NCBI GenBank assembly: GCA_021809435.1
Contig: JAKBAD010000007.1
Span: 62,001-126,000, forward strand
Origin: Pseudomonadota bacterium
GTDB lineage: Bacteria > Pseudomonadota > Alphaproteobacteria > Acetobacterales > Acetobacteraceae
Direction of reading: 5' to 3'
Length of the DNA: 64,000 nt
Shown here: piece by piece, positions 35,959-44,380 of the stretch
How the letters are laid out: the number at the start of each line of letters is the position of its first letter
Numbering within the stretch: the first letter of the stretch is position 1
Translations under genes and position numbers: made by a program
The notes under the pieces: generated by a model
The model's input: the letters and a program-made list of their open reading frames with translations, nothing else
What the model was told of the DNA's origin: nothing
Database searches by the model: none

Positions 35959-36492
35959 GCGCGCCGCCACCCGCCTCACCAGCGCCTCGAACAGGTCCAA
36001 ATCATCCAGCGCCCGCGCGCGCCCGTCCTCGGGCGCGGCAAACAGCCCGCCGCTCCCCGCGATCGCGCCGGGAATCATCAAATTATCCGCCAGCCCAAAT
36101 TCCTCCACCGTCACGCCCGGCAGCTCATCGGGCCATACCGCGCCGAGCGCCCTGGTCCGCTGGGCAAAGGGCGCGGGGGCGTTCGAATAGCCAAATACCG
36201 TCTTTCCCGCGCCCCAGAACCAGCCAATCTCGACCAGCGTTCCCGCATCCGCCGAAGCCCCCCGAAACGGCGTCAAATTGGCGATCACCACATCCGCGCC
36301 CGCCATCAGCGCGGCATTATCGGCAAAAATCCGCCGCCACAGCAGGTCGGGCGCCAGACTCACATCCAATCCCGGATTGAACGGCGAGAGCCCCACAAGC
36401 CCGTTGGCCGCGCAAATCGCCTCTTTCGCCCGGGCCATCTCGTGGGCGTTGGGCAAAAACACATCGGGTCCGGCAAGATAAACGCGCAGCAT
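35911..36492 (-). CDS. Nucleoside 2-deoxyribosyltransferase family protein
   Basis: 193 residues. RVYLAGPDVFLPNA at the N-terminus and DAGTLVEIGWFWGAGKTVFG with the nucleophile Glu are the signature motifs. ADVVIANLTPFRGASAD is the middle motif. The enzyme moves deoxyribose between bases or hydrolyses nucleotides; DNPH1-like nucleotide hydrolase activity is an alternative. ATG 36492 gives the family start. Confidence 0.88.
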   Translation of the reverse strand: MLRVYLAGPDVFLPNAHEMARAKEAICAANGLVGLSPFNPGLDVSLAPDLLWRRIFADNAALMAGADVVIANLTPFRGASADAGTLVEIGWFWGAGKTVFGYSNAPAPFAQRTRALGAVWPDELPGVTVEEFGLADNLMIPGAIAGSGGLFAAPEDGRARALDDLDLFEALVRRVAARSRGAVGTGDEPEQRP

Positions 36493-36636
36493 CGCAGCCC
36501 CAAATAAGTCAATCAATCAAACGATGGGTGAGATGCCGGGCGCGCTCACACAATGCGCCAACCAGTCCATCAGCCCGGCCCAGCACCAGTGTCTCGCGCG
36601 GCGCGGCGCGGGTCAATCCGAGGTCTCAATCGCCCT

Positions 36637-37548
36637 CTAATTCATTGATATAGAGACGGGCAGACCCTTGCCGGGGGCGGGCAGGGGGGGCAGGTTCAGC
36701 GTCTCGCGCAGGGCTTCGGGCAGGCTGGCATAAAGCGCGCCCTCCCAGTCGGGCTCGAGAAAACAAGCTCCCTCCCAGCGCATCGGCACGCGCGAGAAGC
36801 TCTCTTTCAGCCCGTCATCGGCCAGTGAATGGCGATAGAAGTAAAACTGCCGCGCCAACCGGTTCACCTCCCGTATCAACGCCAGATTGGCCGCCATCCG
36901 GTGCTGGTCATTGGCAAACAGCCGCGCCGCGCCGGGGTGCAAGAACTCCAGCCCCTCGCGGGCCAGTTGGGTGGCGATGCGCACGAAAATCTCGTTCGAG
37001 AACGCCCCCAGCCTGGGCCAGCATTGGGTCAGGCAAAAATGATAATCGCCCCCCCATTCATCAAAACTGACCAGACAATCCACAATCTCGCGCCCCGCCC
37101 CAAAGCGCCGCCAGCTCGAAACCACCCGCGCCCCGTGAGAAAACGCCCCCAGCCCCGGCGGCTGGCGGGTCGGCAGCACGCTGTTTTCGGCCAGCACCCC
37201 AAGCTTGGCCTGGCGCCTGGCGCGCTCCACGGCCGCGTCCACCTCTTCAATGCTGGCAAACGCCTCAAAATCGGGCAACACCACAAATCCATCGGCCGTG
37301 CCCCCCACCGAGGCGAACGCCGCGCTTGCATAATCGGCAATGCTCTGGTGGCTGGCCCGCCGGGCGGCCCTCACCTCGGCCAGCGCCTCGGCATGGCGGT
37401 GCAGCGCCGCGCGGTGGGCAGCCGAGCCAAACCCCGTGCGCGCGATTTCACCCTCGGCCGCCACATCCATGCGCGCCAACCGGGCTTCGGCCCGCGCCAG
37501 CCGGGTTTCCCAGGCCGGATCGTAATAGGGGTTGTCACAAACCGCCAT
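36637..37548 (-). CDS. Hypothetical protein, no recognised family
   Basis: 303 residues and soluble. A helical, Ala/Arg/Glu-rich first third (about 15-75) looks coiled-coil-like. The centre has FVVLPDFEAFASIEEVDAAV and a Trp/Cys-bearing part (FDEWGGDYHFCLTQCWPRLG), and the last third contains RLFANDQHRMAANLALIREV and QFYFYRHSLADDG. No catalytic motif stands out. Codon use looks like that of its neighbours. It is separated by 120-145 bp from the gene in front and lies 74 bp after the start of the HTH/shikimate-kinase regulator region. Confidence 0.6.
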   Translation of the reverse strand: MAVCDNPYYDPAWETRLARAEARLARMDVAAEGEIARTGFGSAAHRAALHRHAEALAEVRAARRASHQSIADYASAAFASVGGTADGFVVLPDFEAFASIEEVDAAVERARRQAKLGVLAENSVLPTRQPPGLGAFSHGARVVSSWRRFGAGREIVDCLVSFDEWGGDYHFCLTQCWPRLGAFSNEIFVRIATQLAREGLEFLHPGAARLFANDQHRMAANLALIREVNRLARQFYFYRHSLADDGLKESFSRVPMRWEGACFLEPDWEGALYASLPEALRETLNLPPLPAPGKGLPVSISMN

Positions 37549-37622
37549 GGCGCATGTTGACCCGTCCCGGCCTGGACGCCAATCAAAATTTTGTGTGGCT
37601 TACGTCAATCCGCGCTCAGATT

Positions 37623-38516
37623 CTAGCGCCCAGCCTCGGCCAGAGCGGGGGGCAGCGCCGCCATCAGCCCCTCAAAGGCCTGCTCCAGCGTCTTGCCCGA
37701 GGTATCAAATGTCAGGTCCGCCTTGGCATAAAACCCGGCGCGGCTTTCCAAGGTCAGCTTGATATCCTCGACCCCATTGCGGTTGCCCGGCATCAGCCGC
37801 TGGTCGCCCTGGGCCAGCACGCGCGCGAAATGGTCCTCGGGCTCGGCCTGCAGCCACACCGTAAAACAGCTTTTGAGCAAAATATCGAAGGTCTTGGCAT
37901 CGGCCACCAGCCCGCCGGCGGTGGCGATCACACAGGCCGTATGGGTCTGCAGCGTCTCCTGCAGGGCCTCGCGCTCATAGCGGCTATAGGCCACCGAGCC
38001 GTAAAGCGCCTGAATTTCAGCCGGCGCGCAGCCGGCAATGCGGGTGATCTCCGAGCGCAGCTCGACAAAGGGCAGCCCCAGCGCCTCGGCGGTCATGCGC
38101 CCGAGCGTGCTCTTGCCCGCGCCGCGCAGCCCGATAAAGGCAATGCGCTGGGCGCGCTCGCGGGGGGTCGCCTCATCGCCAAACAAGGCCGAGAGCGTCT
38201 CCTGCGCCCGCGCCATTTCGGCTGGCGTGCGCCCATGCAGCAACCGGCGGATCATCAGCCATTCCGGCGTGGTGGTGGTCTCATCGCCCAGCAGTTCGGC
38301 CAGCGGGCAATCCAGCGCGCGGGCCACCTGCTCGAGCACCAGAATCGAGATATTCCCCGTCCCCGACTCCAAATTGGCCAGATGCCGCTCCGAAACATCC
38401 GCCTCCTCGGCCAGCACGCGCCGCGTCATGCCCCGGCGGGCACGCAGCAATTTCACACGCTGGCCAAGGCCAGAAAGCAGGTCGGAAGCTTGGGAGTTGC
38501 TCATATCTTCAGGCAT
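37623..38516 (-). CDS. HTH / shikimate-kinase-like regulator (BoxR/BzdR type)
   Basis: 297 residues. An N-terminal XRE helix-turn-helix (about 18-75, with MTRRVLAEEADVSERHLANL) is joined to a shikimate-kinase-like domain (from about 130) with an intact P-loop GLRGAGKST and FVELRSEITRIAG. This architecture is that of BzdR/BoxR, which sense benzoyl-CoA and control benzoate degradation genes. No box, bzd or aromatic-degradation gene is in the window, so the target is unknown. Alternative start at 38504. Confidence 0.88.
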   Translation of the reverse strand: MPEDMSNSQASDLLSGLGQRVKLLRARRGMTRRVLAEEADVSERHLANLESGTGNISILVLEQVARALDCPLAELLGDETTTTPEWLMIRRLLHGRTPAEMARAQETLSALFGDEATPRERAQRIAFIGLRGAGKSTLGRMTAEALGLPFVELRSEITRIAGCAPAEIQALYGSVAYSRYEREALQETLQTHTACVIATAGGLVADAKTFDILLKSCFTVWLQAEPEDHFARVLAQGDQRLMPGNRNGVEDIKLTLESRAGFYAKADLTFDTSGKTLEQAFEGLMAALPPALAEAGR

Positions 38517-38668
38517 TCAATTCGGAAGCGAGCGCGCTCATAGCAGTTTTTTTTCCGCCCTGAAAAGGGCGGGGGATAATTAAGTGAACTATATTTCATA
38601 ACCTAAAGGTAAAACCCGCCGCCCTGGCCGGGCTTGGCAAGCCCTGGGGCTGGTGCCATCTCTTGGCC

Positions 38669-39226
38669 ATGACAGAAAATTCTCACGATCCCATCGGCTG
38701 GCATGGCACCACCATTCTCTCGGTGCGCCGCGGTTCAGAGGTTGTGGTGGCGGGCGATGGCCAGGTCTCGCTCGGCAACACGGTGGTCAAGGGCAATGCC
38801 CGCAAGGTCCGGCGCATTGGCGGGGGCGGCGTCATCGCCGGTTTCGCGGGCGCCACGGCCGATGCCTTCACCCTCCTCGAGCGCCTCGAGGGCAAGCTCG
38901 AGCGCTTCCCCAACCAGCTTGAGCGCGCCTGCGTCGAACTCGCCAAGGATTGGCGCACCGACCGGTATCTGCGCCGCCTCGAAGCCATGCTGATCGTGGT
39001 CGATAAGGAGCGCGGCTTCACCCTCACCGGCAATGGCGACGTGCTCGAACCCTCAGATGGCATCATCGCCATCGGCTCGGGCGGCAATTACGCCCTCTCG
39101 GCGGCCCGCGCGCTCATCACCGTGCCCGATCTGGGGGCCGAGGAAATCGCCCGCCGGGCCATGAAAATCGCCGCCGACATCTGCATCTACACCAACGAAA
39201 ATCTCACGGTTGAGGTGATCAAGTGA
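38669..39226 (+). CDS. hslV: ATP-dependent protease subunit HslV (ClpQ)
   Basis: 185-residue N-terminal-nucleophile peptidase of the HslUV protease. The catalytic Thr lies in [12 protein letters not shown] after a short propeptide of about 15 residues, which is removed to expose it. [14 protein letters not shown] and [17 protein letters not shown] are conserved. ATG 38669 was chosen over TTG 38663. It overlaps hslU by 4 bases. Confidence 0.96.
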   Translation: MTENSHDPIGWHGTTILSVRRGSEVVVAGDGQVSLGNTVVKGNARKVRRIGGGGVIAGFAGATADAFTLLERLEGKLERFPNQLERACVELAKDWRTDRYLRRLEAMLIVVDKERGFTLTGNGDVLEPSDGIIAIGSGGNYALSAARALITVPDLGAEEIARRAMKIAADICIYTNENLTVEVIK

Positions 39227-40542
39227 CCGAGGCCCCCGTCTATTCCCCGCGCGAGATCGTCTCCGAGCTCGACCGCTTCATCATCGGCCAGAACGACGCC
39301 AAGCGCGCCGTCGCCATTGCATTGCGCAACCGCTGGCGCCGCCTGCAACTGCCCGAGCCCCTGCGTGAAGAGGTGGTGCCCAAGAACATCCTCATGATCG
39401 GCCCCACGGGCTGCGGCAAAACCGAAATCGCCCGCCGCCTCGCCAAGCTCGCCCAGGCGCCGTTCCTCAAGGTCGAGGCCACCAAATTCACCGAGGTCGG
39501 CTATGTCGGGCGCGATGTCGAGAGCATCGTGCGCGACCTGATCGAGGCCAGCATCACCATGCTGCGCGAGGCCAACCGCAAGGGCGTCGAGGCCAAGGCC
39601 GAGCTGAACGCCGAGGAGCGCCTGATCACCGCCCTGGTGGGCGAGGGGGCATCCGCCGACACGCGGGTCAAATTCCGCCGCATGCTGCGCGCGGGCGAGC
39701 TGGAGGATAAAGAGATCGACATCGCGGTCTCCGAGGGCGGCGGCACGCCGATCGGCATGATCGACCTCTCGAATCCCCAACAGGGCGGCGCCATCAATAT
39801 CGGCGACATGATGAAAAACATGTTCGGCCGCGCGCCGCAAAAAAAGAAACTGCGCGTCGATGAGGCCCGCAAGGCGCTACAGCGCGAGGAGGCCGACAAG
39901 CTGCTCGACTCCGAAGCCCTGACCAAGGACGCGGTCAGGCACGCCGAGCAGAACGGCATCGTGTTCCTCGACGAGATCGACAAAATCTGTGCCCGCTCCG
40001 ATGCCGGCTTCAAAGGCGGCGATGTCTCGCGTGAAGGCGTGCAGCGCGACCTGCTGCCCCTGATCGAGGGCACCACCGTCTCCACCAAATACGGCCCCGT
40101 GAAAACAGATTACATCCTGTTCATCGCGTCAGGCGCCTTCCATGTCGCCAAACCGGCCGATCTGCTGCCCGAGCTGCAAGGCCGCCTGCCCATCCGCGTC
40201 GAGCTCAACTCCCTCACGCGCGAGGATTTCCGCCGCATCCTCACCGACACCGAGCACTCCCTGCTCAAGCAATATAGCGCCCTCATGGGCACCGAAAACG
40301 TCACCCTCACCTTCACCGACGACGCCATCGACGCCATCTCCACCCTGGCGTTCGACATCAACGACCGCGTCGAGAATATCGGCGCCCGGCGCCTGGCCAC
40401 GGTCATCGAGCGGCTGCTCGAGGAGATCAGCTTCACCGCTACCGATCGCGGCGGCGAGGCCATCACCATCACCGGCGCCTATGTGAATGAGCGCGTCGCC
40501 CCGCTGGCCGCTAAGGGCGATCTGTCGCGCTTTATTTTGTGA
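39223..40542 (+). CDS. hslU: ATP-dependent protease ATPase subunit HslU (ClpY)
   Basis: 439-residue AAA+ unfoldase that feeds substrates to HslV. It begins [20 protein letters not shown], has Walker [10 protein letters not shown] and Walker [10 protein letters not shown], and the C-terminal [12 protein letters not shown] that docks into HslV. The start is GTG overlapping the hslV stop (GTGA). No sigma32-type or CIRCE site was evident upstream of hslV. Confidence 0.97.
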   Translation: MTEAPVYSPREIVSELDRFIIGQNDAKRAVAIALRNRWRRLQLPEPLREEVVPKNILMIGPTGCGKTEIARRLAKLAQAPFLKVEATKFTEVGYVGRDVESIVRDLIEASITMLREANRKGVEAKAELNAEERLITALVGEGASADTRVKFRRMLRAGELEDKEIDIAVSEGGGTPIGMIDLSNPQQGGAINIGDMMKNMFGRAPQKKKLRVDEARKALQREEADKLLDSEALTKDAVRHAEQNGIVFLDEIDKICARSDAGFKGGDVSREGVQRDLLPLIEGTTVSTKYGPVKTDYILFIASGAFHVAKPADLLPELQGRLPIRVELNSLTREDFRRILTDTEHSLLKQYSALMGTENVTLTFTDDAIDAISTLAFDINDRVENIGARRLATVIERLLEEISFTATDRGGEAITITGAYVNERVAPLAAKGDLSRFIL

Positions 40543-40613
40543 TGGATATGCCAAAATTTGATACAGAAGGGGGTGCTTTGTGTTGTGCACAAAATGACGC
40601 TAAACCCTCTTTT

Positions 40614-41087
40614 ATGAATAATCGGTTAGCAGGGCTTCTGGCCGCGGCCGTCGCGCTCGCGGTGCTGGGCTTCGCCTATTACGTGCAATACGGGCTGCAC
40701 CGTCTGCCCTGCGAGCTGTGCCTGTGGGAGCGCTGGCCCTACCGGCTGGTTGCTGTTCTGGGCATTTTGGGCGCGCTTGGCCGTGGCCCCACCACCAAAT
40801 GGCTGCTGGCGCTCGCCGGGCTGGTGATGGTGGGCGACATGGGCATCGCCTTTTTGCATGTGGGGGTGGAGCAGGGCTGGTGGCCTTCGCCGCTGCCCGA
40901 ATGCAACGGCATCCTCACCCCCGGCGCGCCGCTGCCGCTCACCCCCGCCGTCCCCTGCGACCGTCCGGCCTATCTGGTCACCGGCCTGCCGGTATCCATG
41001 GCGATGATGGATCTGCTCTTCGCCACCCTGTTTGCCGCCACGCTTCTGGTCTATGGTCTGCGCCGCGAAAGGCGGTACTTCAGATGA
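40614..41087 (+). CDS. dsbB: Disulfide bond formation protein DsbB
   Basis: 157-residue, four-helix membrane protein that reoxidises DsbA and passes electrons to quinone. Both periplasmic cysteine pairs are present: CELC in PCELCLWERWPYR, and the second pair formed by the Cys of LPECNGI and of VPCDRPAY. ATG 40614 is the natural start; an in-frame start at 40539 would add a Cys-rich hydrophilic leader. It overlaps coq7 by 4 bases. Confidence 0.92.
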   Translation: MNNRLAGLLAAAVALAVLGFAYYVQYGLHRLPCELCLWERWPYRLVAVLGILGALGRGPTTKWLLALAGLVMVGDMGIAFLHVGVEQGWWPSPLPECNGILTPGAPLPLTPAVPCDRPAYLVTGLPVSMAMMDLLFATLFAATLLVYGLRRERRYFR

Positions 41088-41587
41088 GCATGAACAAATT
41101 CATCCGGGTCGATCATGCCGGCGAATATGGCGCGGTGCGCATCTATAGCGGCCAGCTGGCGGTTCTGGGGCGCGGCAAGCACGGCCCTCAGCTGCGCCAC
41201 ATGAAGGAACAGGAAGACCACCACCTCGAAACCTTCGCCAAGCTGATCGCCGAGCGCCGCGGCCGCCCCACGGCGCTGCTGCCGCTCTGGCATGTGGCGG
41301 GCTTCGCGCTCGGCGCGCTCACGGCGGCTCTGGGCCCCGAGGCCGCCATGGCCTGCACCGTCGCGGTCGAGGAAACCATCGACGCCCATTACGCCGCCCA
41401 GCGCGACGCCCTGGGCCCCGATGAAGCCCCCCTGCGCGAGACCATCGAGCAATTCCGCCTCGAAGAGGTCGAGCATCGCGACATCGGCTATGAAAACGGC
41501 GCCCGTCAGGCCCCCGCCTACCCGGTACTGCACAAGCTTATTTCACTGGGCTGCAAGGCCGCCATCGGACTGAGCGAGATCATCTGA
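41084..41587 (+). CDS. coq7: Demethoxyubiquinone hydroxylase (Coq7)
   Basis: 167-residue diiron carboxylate hydroxylase of late ubiquinone synthesis. The four Glu/His ligand motifs are visible: DHAGEYGAVRIY, MKEQEDHHLETF, AVEETIDAHY and LEEVEHRDIGYE. It starts with ATGA overlap on dsbB; both use or make quinone. Its 3' end overlaps the convergent serpin gene by 8 bases. Confidence 0.95.
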   Translation: MSMNKFIRVDHAGEYGAVRIYSGQLAVLGRGKHGPQLRHMKEQEDHHLETFAKLIAERRGRPTALLPLWHVAGFALGALTAALGPEAAMACTVAVEETIDAHYAAQRDALGPDEAPLRETIEQFRLEEVEHRDIGYENGARQAPAYPVLHKLISLGCKAAIGLSEII

Positions 41588-42743
41588 CCCCGCTCACCCG
41601 CTCCACCCGGCCAATGAACAAAATCTTCCCGCTTGGCCGGGCGCGGATGATGAACAAAAACGGATGATCGGCGACAAACGGCACCGGCGTCACCCCAGCG
41701 CCGGGGGGCGCGGCCATTGCCATCATCATCTGTACCGAGGTCGCGGCCGCCGCCTCCGTGCCGCGCTCATCCACCGCCACATAAGCCTGGTGCAGCACCG
41801 CTGAAATAAACAAACGCTGCCCCGGCGCCAGCGTGGCCATGGCGCCAAACTCGGCCCGCCCGGCATCAAAGGCCCGTCCCATGCCCAGCGCCGTCAAAGC
41901 GCCGTTCAGCTCAAACGCCCCGCTCACCGTAAAGCGCGGCAGGCTGACCGCCACCAGCCTGTCCCGCGCATCCGCCAGCCACCCCGCCAGCTCCCCGGCG
42001 CTCAACCCCGCCTCCAGCCTGGCCAACCCGCTTTCATCGTCGGGCAGAATAACATCCAGCTCCGCCCGCCCGCCATCATAGGGCAGCACCAGCAGCGCCG
42101 CGCCCTGGCCGTGGGCCAGCAAAAACTCTCCCGTGCCATGCATCATGGCCACGCTCTGCTCCTGCCCCGGCGCGGCATGAAAGGGCTGCTGGTCAGTATC
42201 GCCCTTGTCAAAATGCCGCCAGCTGCCCCTGAAATACACCGCATTGGTCAGCACCAGCCGGGTATCGGCGTTCAGTGCCTCCGCCGGCACCAAATCGGTG
42301 ATCTTACCGGCCGTCCTGGCCGCCACCCAGTCATTCATGGCGCGCGCCGCCGCCGCGCGCCGGGCAAAATCGAGCCGCGCGGCCTGGGCGTCAAAATCGC
42401 GCGCCGCCAACGTCTCGTAGCTGTGCCTGAGCCTGAAGCCCTGGGCCACCCACAACGCATTGGCGGCCTGCACGCCCCCGCCCGGCGCGGCGCCCAAGGC
42501 GGCGAGCCCGGCTGTGCCGCTCACCCCCAGCGCGGTCTCCATGCCGGCTTGCGTCGCCCCCTCGGCGCCCATGCCGGCCAGCGCCACCGCGGCCGCCACC
42601 GAAGCAGGGGCCAGCGCCATATTGTCCGTTCCGCTGTCCAACGCCCGGTAAAGCCCAATGGCGAAGCCAAAATTGGCGGGCAGGGGGCGCGCGGCGGCGG
42701 GCAGGGCCAGCCCCAGCGCCAACAAACAGGCAAGCCGGATCAT
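41580..42743 (-). CDS. Serpin (serine protease inhibitor) with signal peptide
   Basis: 387 residues. A signal peptide (MIRLACLLALGLALPAAARP) precedes a full serpin fold: NMALAPASVAAAVALAGMGA, LVLTNAVYFRGSWRHFD, LDVILPDD and C-terminal PFLFIIR with ILFIGRVERV. The reactive-loop hinge reads ERGTEAAAAT, the small-residue pattern required for inhibitory loop insertion, followed by SVQMMMAMAAPPG; P1 would be Ala or Met, which points to an elastase- or subtilisin-like target. ATG 42743 was chosen; a GTG lies three codons upstream. Serpins are uncommon in Proteobacteria. Confidence 0.9.
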   Translation of the reverse strand: MIRLACLLALGLALPAAARPLPANFGFAIGLYRALDSGTDNMALAPASVAAAVALAGMGAEGATQAGMETALGVSGTAGLAALGAAPGGGVQAANALWVAQGFRLRHSYETLAARDFDAQAARLDFARRAAAARAMNDWVAARTAGKITDLVPAEALNADTRLVLTNAVYFRGSWRHFDKGDTDQQPFHAAPGQEQSVAMMHGTGEFLLAHGQGAALLVLPYDGGRAELDVILPDDESGLARLEAGLSAGELAGWLADARDRLVAVSLPRFTVSGAFELNGALTALGMGRAFDAGRAEFGAMATLAPGQRLFISAVLHQAYVAVDERGTEAAAATSVQMMMAMAAPPGAGVTPVPFVADHPFLFIIRARPSGKILFIGRVERVSGVR

Positions 42744-42856
42744 CAACGGCACCTTTACGGCAAAAGAATCACATTCTCGTTACTCTACCACGGAGGGCGC
42801 CGCTCCCGCCAGCAAGAGAGTCGCGGCGGTCCCGGCAAAAGGTTAACATTCCTGTT

Positions 42857-44380
42857 ATGACGTCGCCCGAGCCACCGCCCTCGCCCTCATCCGCCGCCCC
42901 GTCCGCCGGGCAGCCCGCACCCGAGGTGCAACCCTGGGAGGATACCAGCTGGCCGCCGCGCAACAGCCCCGCCGGCCAACCCACCTCCTGGGAGCAGGCC
43001 TGGCTCACCGCCACCCCCGCGCCGCTGGCCCCCATGGCCCCCTGGGCGCGCACGCCCGCGCCCGACCCGTTCGAGGGCTATATCCCCGCCTCGTCGCCCA
43101 TCCAGCCCCCCGTCTCGTCTCCCGTCTCGCCGCCCACCCCGGCGCCCATGCCCGCGCCCATGCCCGCGCCTATGCCCGTGCAAGCCCCGCTACCAGCGCC
43201 ACGCCCAGCGCCCCAGCCCGCGCCTCCCAAGGCGCCCGAGCCAGCCGCCCAATCCCCGTCGCCGCGCCCCGCGCCGCGCTGGGAAGACCTGCCACCTCCC
43301 GCGCCCACGCCGCCCCCCACGCCCATGCACCGCCTGCGCGTCCCCCGGCAGCTCACCGCCAAACCCACCGGCGCCCGCGCCCTGCTGACCGACAGCTCAA
43401 CCCTTCTCCTGGCCGGGCTGCTTGCCTTGCTCACCGCCACATCTGGCGCCATGGCCCTGCTCAGCGCCCTGGTGGTGGTGGCCAGCGCCGCCCTCCTGCT
43501 GCTTTACGCCCGCGCCGTGCTGCTGGGCGCCGACCGTCTCACCCTCACGCCCCAGTTCCTGCTCTGGGAAGGCGCCTTCATCCCCACCCCCATGGCGTGG
43601 GAGCGCTTCACCCAGAAGTTCCGGGTGTGGCACACGCCATTTTTCTCGGCTGTGCTGTTCCGCGCGCCCGCGCCGCTCTCGCCCGGGCGCGCCTGGCTCG
43701 CCCGCCTCACCGGCCATTCGCACGTCTTGCTGGCCAATTACGGCCTCCCCGCCGAGGAGCTCGCCACCCTCCTCAACGACTATGCCGCCGGCGGCCCCCT
43801 GGTCCCGGTTGACGATGACCCGCCCCCCGTGCCCATCCGCCCCGCCTGGCTCGATGACCAATCCCCCCACACCGCCCTCGCCGCGTTGTTCGAGCAAGAC
43901 AAGCTCCTCAAACTCCTTAGCTGGGCGCTGCCCGGCATGGTGCTGCTCACCCTGCTGCTGGCGCTTTATTTCCTAAGCGGTCTCGCCCCCTTCAAGACCG
44001 CCCTGGCCTTGCGCCAAACAGTGGTGTCGGGACCGTTTCCGGCCGAGCGCGTCATGGTGCCGCTGGTGCCGTTTTTCCTGGTGCTGCTGCTGGGCTGGCT
44101 GTTTGCCTACCGCCTGGTGGCGGGGCGCCATGTCTTTCAGGCCATGGGCGCGGCGGTGGCGGGGCTGGCGGCGCTCTTCATGGCGGCGTCGCTGTGCGGG
44201 GGCATCACCGGCCGCGTGCATGCCTACCAAACCGGCCAGGCCGTGCAAAACCAATATGGCGTCTGCGCCGATCCGGGCCCGGCGCACGCCAACCCCACGC
44301 TGGTGCTGCGCAGCTTCGCCCAGCAAATCGGCTGCACCGGCGGTCAGGTCTTCACCCCCGACCCGTCAGTGCTGCCCTGA
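42857..44380 (+). CDS. Proline-rich membrane protein of unknown function
   Basis: 507 residues. The first 170 or so are a Pro/Ala-rich low-complexity cytoplasmic region with alternating PAPMPAPMP and PAPQPAPPK stretches. Two membrane segments follow (about 180-220), then a beta-rich PH-like stretch with ADRLTLTPQFLLWEGAFIPT and LLANYGLPAEELATLLNDYA, resembling bacterial PH/DUF domains that follow a membrane pair. Three further membrane segments end the protein (about 355-455). A C-terminal tail has two Cys. No known function. It is divergent from the serpin gene and ends 15 bp inside the convergent AsmA gene. Confidence 0.7.
   Translation: MTSPEPPPSPSSAAPSAGQPAPEVQPWEDTSWPPRNSPAGQPTSWEQAWLTATPAPLAPMAPWARTPAPDPFEGYIPASSPIQPPVSSPVSPPTPAPMPAPMPAPMPVQAPLPAPRPAPQPAPPKAPEPAAQSPSPRPAPRWEDLPPPAPTPPPTPMHRLRVPRQLTAKPTGARALLTDSSTLLLAGLLALLTATSGAMALLSALVVVASAALLLLYARAVLLGADRLTLTPQFLLWEGAFIPTPMAWERFTQKFRVWHTPFFSAVLFRAPAPLSPGRAWLARLTGHSHVLLANYGLPAEELATLLNDYAAGGPLVPVDDDPPPVPIRPAWLDDQSPHTALAALFEQDKLLKLLSWALPGMVLLTLLLALYFLSGLAPFKTALALRQTVVSGPFPAERVMVPLVPFFLVLLLGWLFAYRLVAGRHVFQAMGAAVAGLAALFMAASLCGGITGRVHAYQTGQAVQNQYGVCADPGPAHANPTLVLRSFAQQIGCTGGQVFTPDPSVLP

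Noticed and set aside
38547-38572. T8 run with CCGCCCT/AGGGCGG hairpin as a terminator
   Set aside because: On the plus strand the T-run precedes the hairpin, and on the minus strand the run reads as A, so neither direction gives a terminator; it lies between divergent starts.
38581-38668. Heat-shock (sigma32 or CIRCE) promoter for hslVU
   Set aside because: No matching motif was seen in the short gap.
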